Position numbers and translations under genes: made by a program. The notes under the pieces are model-generated. The model saw nothing but the letters and a program-made list of their open reading frames with translations, ran no database searches and had not been told where the DNA came from. A DNA stretch of 64,000 bases from Variovorax sp. 770b2 (GTDB taxonomy: Bacteria; Pseudomonadota; Gammaproteobacteria; Burkholderiales; Burkholderiaceae_C), in the NCBI RefSeq assembly GCF_900115685.1, contig NZ_FOXJ01000002.1, forward strand, positions 186,001 through 250,000, in the 5' to 3' direction. Below are positions 62,501-64,000 of this stretch, piece after piece. How positions within the stretch are numbered: position 1 is the first letter of the stretch; every line of letters starts with the position of its first letter.

Positions 62501-62533
62501 GCCGGTGCGCGCTTCCAGGTCGTCGCCAACTGA
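56522..62533 (+). CDS. Bacterial alpha-2-macroglobulin
   Basis: This 2,003-residue periplasmic protease trap is related to E. coli YfhM. Its macroglobulin (MG) domains cover about residues 100-1200, a bait region must lie in that area but is not identifiable, and the thioester motif HGCTEQI has its Cys at residue 1522. The C-terminal alpha-toroid and receptor-like domain follow. The N-terminus is unusual: it has no lipobox but a membrane helix (WLVVLALLVLAGWFASP, about 62-78) preceded by an amphipathic/basic 60-residue segment. A Glu/Gln-rich insertion lies at about 579-617 (58258-58370). It precedes pbpC, its usual partner. Confidence 0.93.
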   Translation: MLQIANRKLASLSDVLFTGLGRALGFLRPLARGLIGSWRPPGWLRIVGAFLLFGLQWLQQRLAWLVVLALLVLAGWFASPHVLKWWHGLTPDRVEPVVSTAQIVPPPRTQIENDKGPNPVVINFSASVAPIARIGQEATGVTIEPAIAGRWSWSSQKKLEFLPAQDWPVGQPYKVQLSKDALAPHIEIEQRKYEFASPEFSARIAGAEFYQDPVQANVRRALFQVRFSHPVNTAEFEKRLVLTYDQACGTSIFSVGKCASEKFTVSYDKLRLTATLQSEPLPIPEKTRPVVLSLAAGAVAQKGGPGQRNDISRAVDIPGLFSLDISSVDPTIVTGENGEPEHVMHVTASMPVHEREMARVVQAWLLPATEEAKGDPEEKFDWSADPSKVTDAVLRRAKKISLQPIASEREVTEMVSFRLPQAEGGRYLLVRVAKGLKTPGGYQLGAARQDVRLLKTFAPELTIMSQGSLLALSGERKLPILVRDLPGIRLEIGRLLPQQLQHLVTQTNGDFAHPQFNSGLQSDNLVDRFQKEIPLSIPAGKAHYETVDFAEYLRSDVADRRGVFLLKVQGFDPKARKKPEGDATQAQPEEEQQEEQQQYEGEGNPESGNPEDQKDQRLVLVTDLGIVAKKSLDGTRDVFVQSIANGQPVAGALVEVWGRNGMIVASQSTDATGAAKLPNLAGYQREKAPVVLVVRKDGDLSFLPFNRSDRTLDISRFDVGGLRAAGVPNQMTAYVFSDRGIYRPGDTMHIAMMVKAGNWATSLRDLPLEAEIIDARGLSVRREKLKLGPGGAAEIAHTTQDSSPTGNYTVNLYLPRESSPGNPEVQGLLIGSTTVKVQEFLPDRTKVVAKLSSEVAEGWVKPKDLKALIDVQNLFGTPAPDRKVEGTLTLSPAFPVFRAFADYAFFDPQRAAEKQVDDLGSTQTSAEGKAEFDLRLSRFDAATYQVHVLAKAFEPEGGRSVSAEAQTLVSDMPYLVGVKVDGDTSYVSKGAARNATVIAIDPQARKTAVADLKIERVERKVLSVLVKQDSGLYRYESRKKEIVIDEKPLAIVAAGNTIALNTSTPGNFAYVVRNAGGLELNRVEYSVAGNANVSRSLDRNAELQLTLDRKDYEPGQEIEVSIRAPYVGAGLITIERDKVYAHAWFKTDKTASVQKITLPKDFEGTGYINVHFVRDPASDEVYMSPLSYGVIPFATSLAKRTANLQLTSSELVKPGQTVKMKLTSDKPTRAVLFAVDEGILQVARYKTPDPLKHFFQKRALEVGTLQTLDLILPEFKKLMQGAAPGGDGEGELGKHLNPFKRKRDKPVAYWSGLVDVNGSREFSYTVPESFNGSLRVMAVAVNDETTAAKSTRTVVRGDMVILPNAPLAMAPGDTVEVGVGLANNIAGSGKEVPIALTLTASGGLEVVGDATQTLKVNERGEASTRFNVRAKPGEQAVLGSSALVFTSTHKTFSARLSTEVSVRPASPFVTLVQAGSFQRAGELSSKADLYPNFRKSEVAVSAAPWAFATGLMQYLEVYPHGCTEQITSQTFPAVLLAGRPELIKEMARGRTAEQGPLPDARKTFERYLVQLRARQTADGGFALWPGADASPFATLYAVHLLIEAKDHKLPVPQDLLQKANTYLQGWLGSGDTSLDGWRQRTQAAYLLTRQGIIAPAALANLREAWRSKQTQGWSDDLGAVYLAASYQLVKQEQVANELLNPVWSDLLARTEKKQRRNVWGAYYDPLVHDSMTLHLVGRHFPSRLKTLKPEVWEGMGAMVRDGWYNSLSSASMLLAVDAYFEAVAQNVEGKLTAQTVNAQGQAAALALGSVNPITRAPVPIGTARLKLSNDSDFNLYYSWAEQGFERNVPATPVNQGLEIFHEVLDAKGNPITKARLGEEVTVRVRVRSLERAQLNDVALVDLLPGGLEPVLQAVGDDDDANADAPIWKKRLGGGGSWKVQYADIREDRVVFYGAVNKDLLEVTYKARATNVGDFVVPAAYGEAMYDRRVYSRSAGARFQVVAN

Positions 62534-62554
62534 CGCAGGCGCAGCGAGGCCGCC

Positions 62555-64000
62555 ATGCGCTTGAGCGTGAAGTTGGAAAGGCTCCGCAAGCCCGCGCTGT
62601 GGGCGCTGGCGGCCGCCTTCCTGCTGGCGCTGCTGCGCCTCTGGCCGCACGCCCCGCTCAGCGAAACCGTCGGCAGCTCGCGCGCCGTGTATGCCCAGGG
62701 CGGCGAGCTCTTGCGCCTCACGCTCGCGGGCGACGAGCAATACCGCCTCTGGGTGCCGCTCGACCGCATCTCCCCGACGCTGGTCGATGCCGTGCTGCTC
62801 TACGAAGACCGCCGCTTCTACGCGCACCCCGGCGTCAACCCCGCCGCGCTGGCGCGCAGCGCCTGGCGCATCGCCAGTGGCGAGCGCAGGCAAGGCGGCT
62901 CGACGCTCACGATGCAGCTTACACGGCGCATCTACGGCATCGACAGCCGCACGGCCATGGGCAAGGTCGCGCAGATCGGCGCGGCGCTCTGGCTGGAGGC
63001 GCGCTTCGGCAAGCGCGAGATCCTCGAGGCGTACCTCAACACCGCGCCCTACGGCGGCAACATCGAAGGCGTGCAGGCCGCCAGCCTCATCTACTTCCGC
63101 AAGGACGCCGCCAAGCTCAGCCTGCCCGAGGCGCTGACGCTCGCGGTGATTCCGCAGAACCCCGTCAAGCGCATCGCCGAGCGCGGCCGCAATGCCGAGC
63201 TGCAGTCGGCGCGCGAACGGCTGTGGGCGCTGTGGGCCGAGCGCGATCCGACCGCGAAGCAGCACGCGCCCGATGCGCAGCTTGCGCTCTCCGCCCAGTC
63301 GCGCGGGAGCCTTCCCTTTCTCGCGCCGCACGCCACCGACATGCTGCTCGCGCAGGAGCGTGGCGTGCAAGAGATCCGTACCACGCTCGACCTGCGCATG
63401 CAGGCCACGCTCGAACGCGTGATGGGCCAGTACCTGCGCACGCACGCCGACGTCGGCATGGCCAACGCGAGCGCGCTGCTGCTCGACGCCTCGACCATGC
63501 GGGTGCGGGCGCTCATCGGCTCGGCCGACTGGCACAACGACGCGATCGCGGGGCAGGTCAACGGCACGCAGGCCAAGCGCTCGCCGGGGTCCACGCTCAA
63601 GCCCTTCATCTATGCACTCGCGCTCGACCAGGGGCTGCTGCATCCGAAGACGATGCTGAAAGATGCGCCGACTTCCTTCGGCCCCTACACGCCCGAGAAC
63701 TTCGACCACCGCTTCGCCGGCCCGTTGTCCGCGCAGGAGGCGTTGATCCGCAGCCGCAACATTCCGGCGGTGGCCGTCGCAGCGAAGCTCTCGAAACCCG
63801 GGCTCTACGACTTCATGCGGCTCGCGGGCGTGCAGAAGCTGCAGAGCGAATCGCACTACGGCCTGGCGCTGGTGCTGGGCGGTGGCGAGGTCACGCCCGA
63901 GGAGCTTGCGGGTCTCTACGCCACGCTGGCGAATGGCGGCATCTCGCAGCCGCTGCGCTACACGCAACCCACGCCCGACGAGCGCCCGGCGCAGCCGCTG
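62555..64000 (+). CDS. pbpC: Penicillin-binding protein 1C, 3' end outside window
   Basis: This bifunctional peptidoglycan synthase runs to the last base with no stop; 482 residues are visible. A membrane anchor (ALWALAAAFLLALLRLW, about 14-30) precedes the GT51 glycosyltransferase domain with YEDRRFYAHPGV (catalytic Glu 84) and GGSTLTMQLTRR. The transpeptidase domain has the active-site SxxK (STLK, Ser 346) and the SRN motif. The KTG motif and the usual C-terminal PbpC domain lie beyond the window. It starts 21 bp after the alpha-2-macroglobulin gene, a pairing in which PbpC is thought to repair the wall while the macroglobulin traps proteases. Confidence 0.93.
   Translation, partial: MRLSVKLERLRKPALWALAAAFLLALLRLWPHAPLSETVGSSRAVYAQGGELLRLTLAGDEQYRLWVPLDRISPTLVDAVLLYEDRRFYAHPGVNPAALARSAWRIASGERRQGGSTLTMQLTRRIYGIDSRTAMGKVAQIGAALWLEARFGKREILEAYLNTAPYGGNIEGVQAASLIYFRKDAAKLSLPEALTLAVIPQNPVKRIAERGRNAELQSARERLWALWAERDPTAKQHAPDAQLALSAQSRGSLPFLAPHATDMLLAQERGVQEIRTTLDLRMQATLERVMGQYLRTHADVGMANASALLLDASTMRVRALIGSADWHNDAIAGQVNGTQAKRSPGSTLKPFIYALALDQGLLHPKTMLKDAPTSFGPYTPENFDHRFAGPLSAQEALIRSRNIPAVAVAAKLSKPGLYDFMRLAGVQKLQSESHYGLALVLGGGEVTPEELAGLYATLANGGISQPLRYTQPTPDERPAQPL

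Overview
The window looks like a chromosomal segment of a high-GC betaproteobacterium, most likely Comamonadaceae and Variovorax-like. The evidence is the very high G+C at third codon positions, the order gyrB-dnaN-dnaA / rpmH-rnpA-yidD-yidC-mnmE with no recF, and the style of the proteins and intergenic repeats. The genus is an inference; no database was searched. The segment includes the probable replication origin, between dnaA (minus strand) and rpmH (plus strand), and genes on both sides mostly read away from it.

Layout: (1) 1-9.3 kb: a giant trimeric autotransporter adhesin that enters from the left edge, a TpgA-like peptidoglycan-binding lipoprotein that probably anchors it, and a Crp/Fnr-type regulator. 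(2) 9.4-19.1 kb: the origin region: gyrB, dnaN, dnaA, putative oriC, rpmH, rnpA, yidD, yidC, mnmE. (3) 19.2-26.6 kb: a lone cNMP-binding-domain protein, a zinc-ribbon membrane protein, a KefB/C-type antiporter, the LPS genes kdsD-kdsC-lptC, a short-chain dehydrogenase and a glycine-rich RRM protein. (4) 26.8-31.6 kb: a yybP-ykoY (Mn2+) riboswitch before a UPF0016/GDT1 transporter, metX-metW behind a terminator-like leader hairpin, a YigZ/IMPACT protein, a voltage-gated-type K+ channel and a bactofilin. (5) 31.6-38 kb: a DUF72 protein, two M20 peptidases, four 77-bp tandem repeats that run into a lipase gene, a YidB/DUF937 protein and rsmE. (6) 38-45.5 kb: an AmgK-type sugar kinase with an in-frame repeat insertion, divergent from lptD-surA-rsmA, then a secreted guanyl-specific RNase with its barstar-type inhibitor. 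(7) 45.6-56.4 kb: maeB, then an envelope/polyamine-type cluster (SPFH-SHOCT, DUF4178 double zinc ribbon, DUF350, membrane spermidine-synthase-like enzyme), followed by a tightly coupled set of FAD lipoprotein, saccharopine-dehydrogenase-like, DoxX-like and DUF2269 genes. (8) 56.5-64 kb: a giant bacterial alpha-2-macroglobulin and pbpC, which runs off the right edge.

Envelope biology dominates: adhesin plus anchor, LPS synthesis and export (kdsD/kdsC/lptC/lptD), outer-membrane protein folding (surA), membrane insertion (yidC), peptidoglycan recycling and repair (amgK, pbpC plus alpha-2-macroglobulin) and a probable membrane-stress module. The most interesting items are the SPFH/DUF4178/DUF350/aminopropyltransferase module with its linked Tat-lipoprotein oxidoreductase, the 77-bp tandem repeat that copies a start codon, the repeat-derived peptide inside the AmgK-like kinase, the metX leader hairpin, and the RNase/barstar pair followed by a possible small gene. 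All motif positions were read by eye and are approximate unless an exact position is given.
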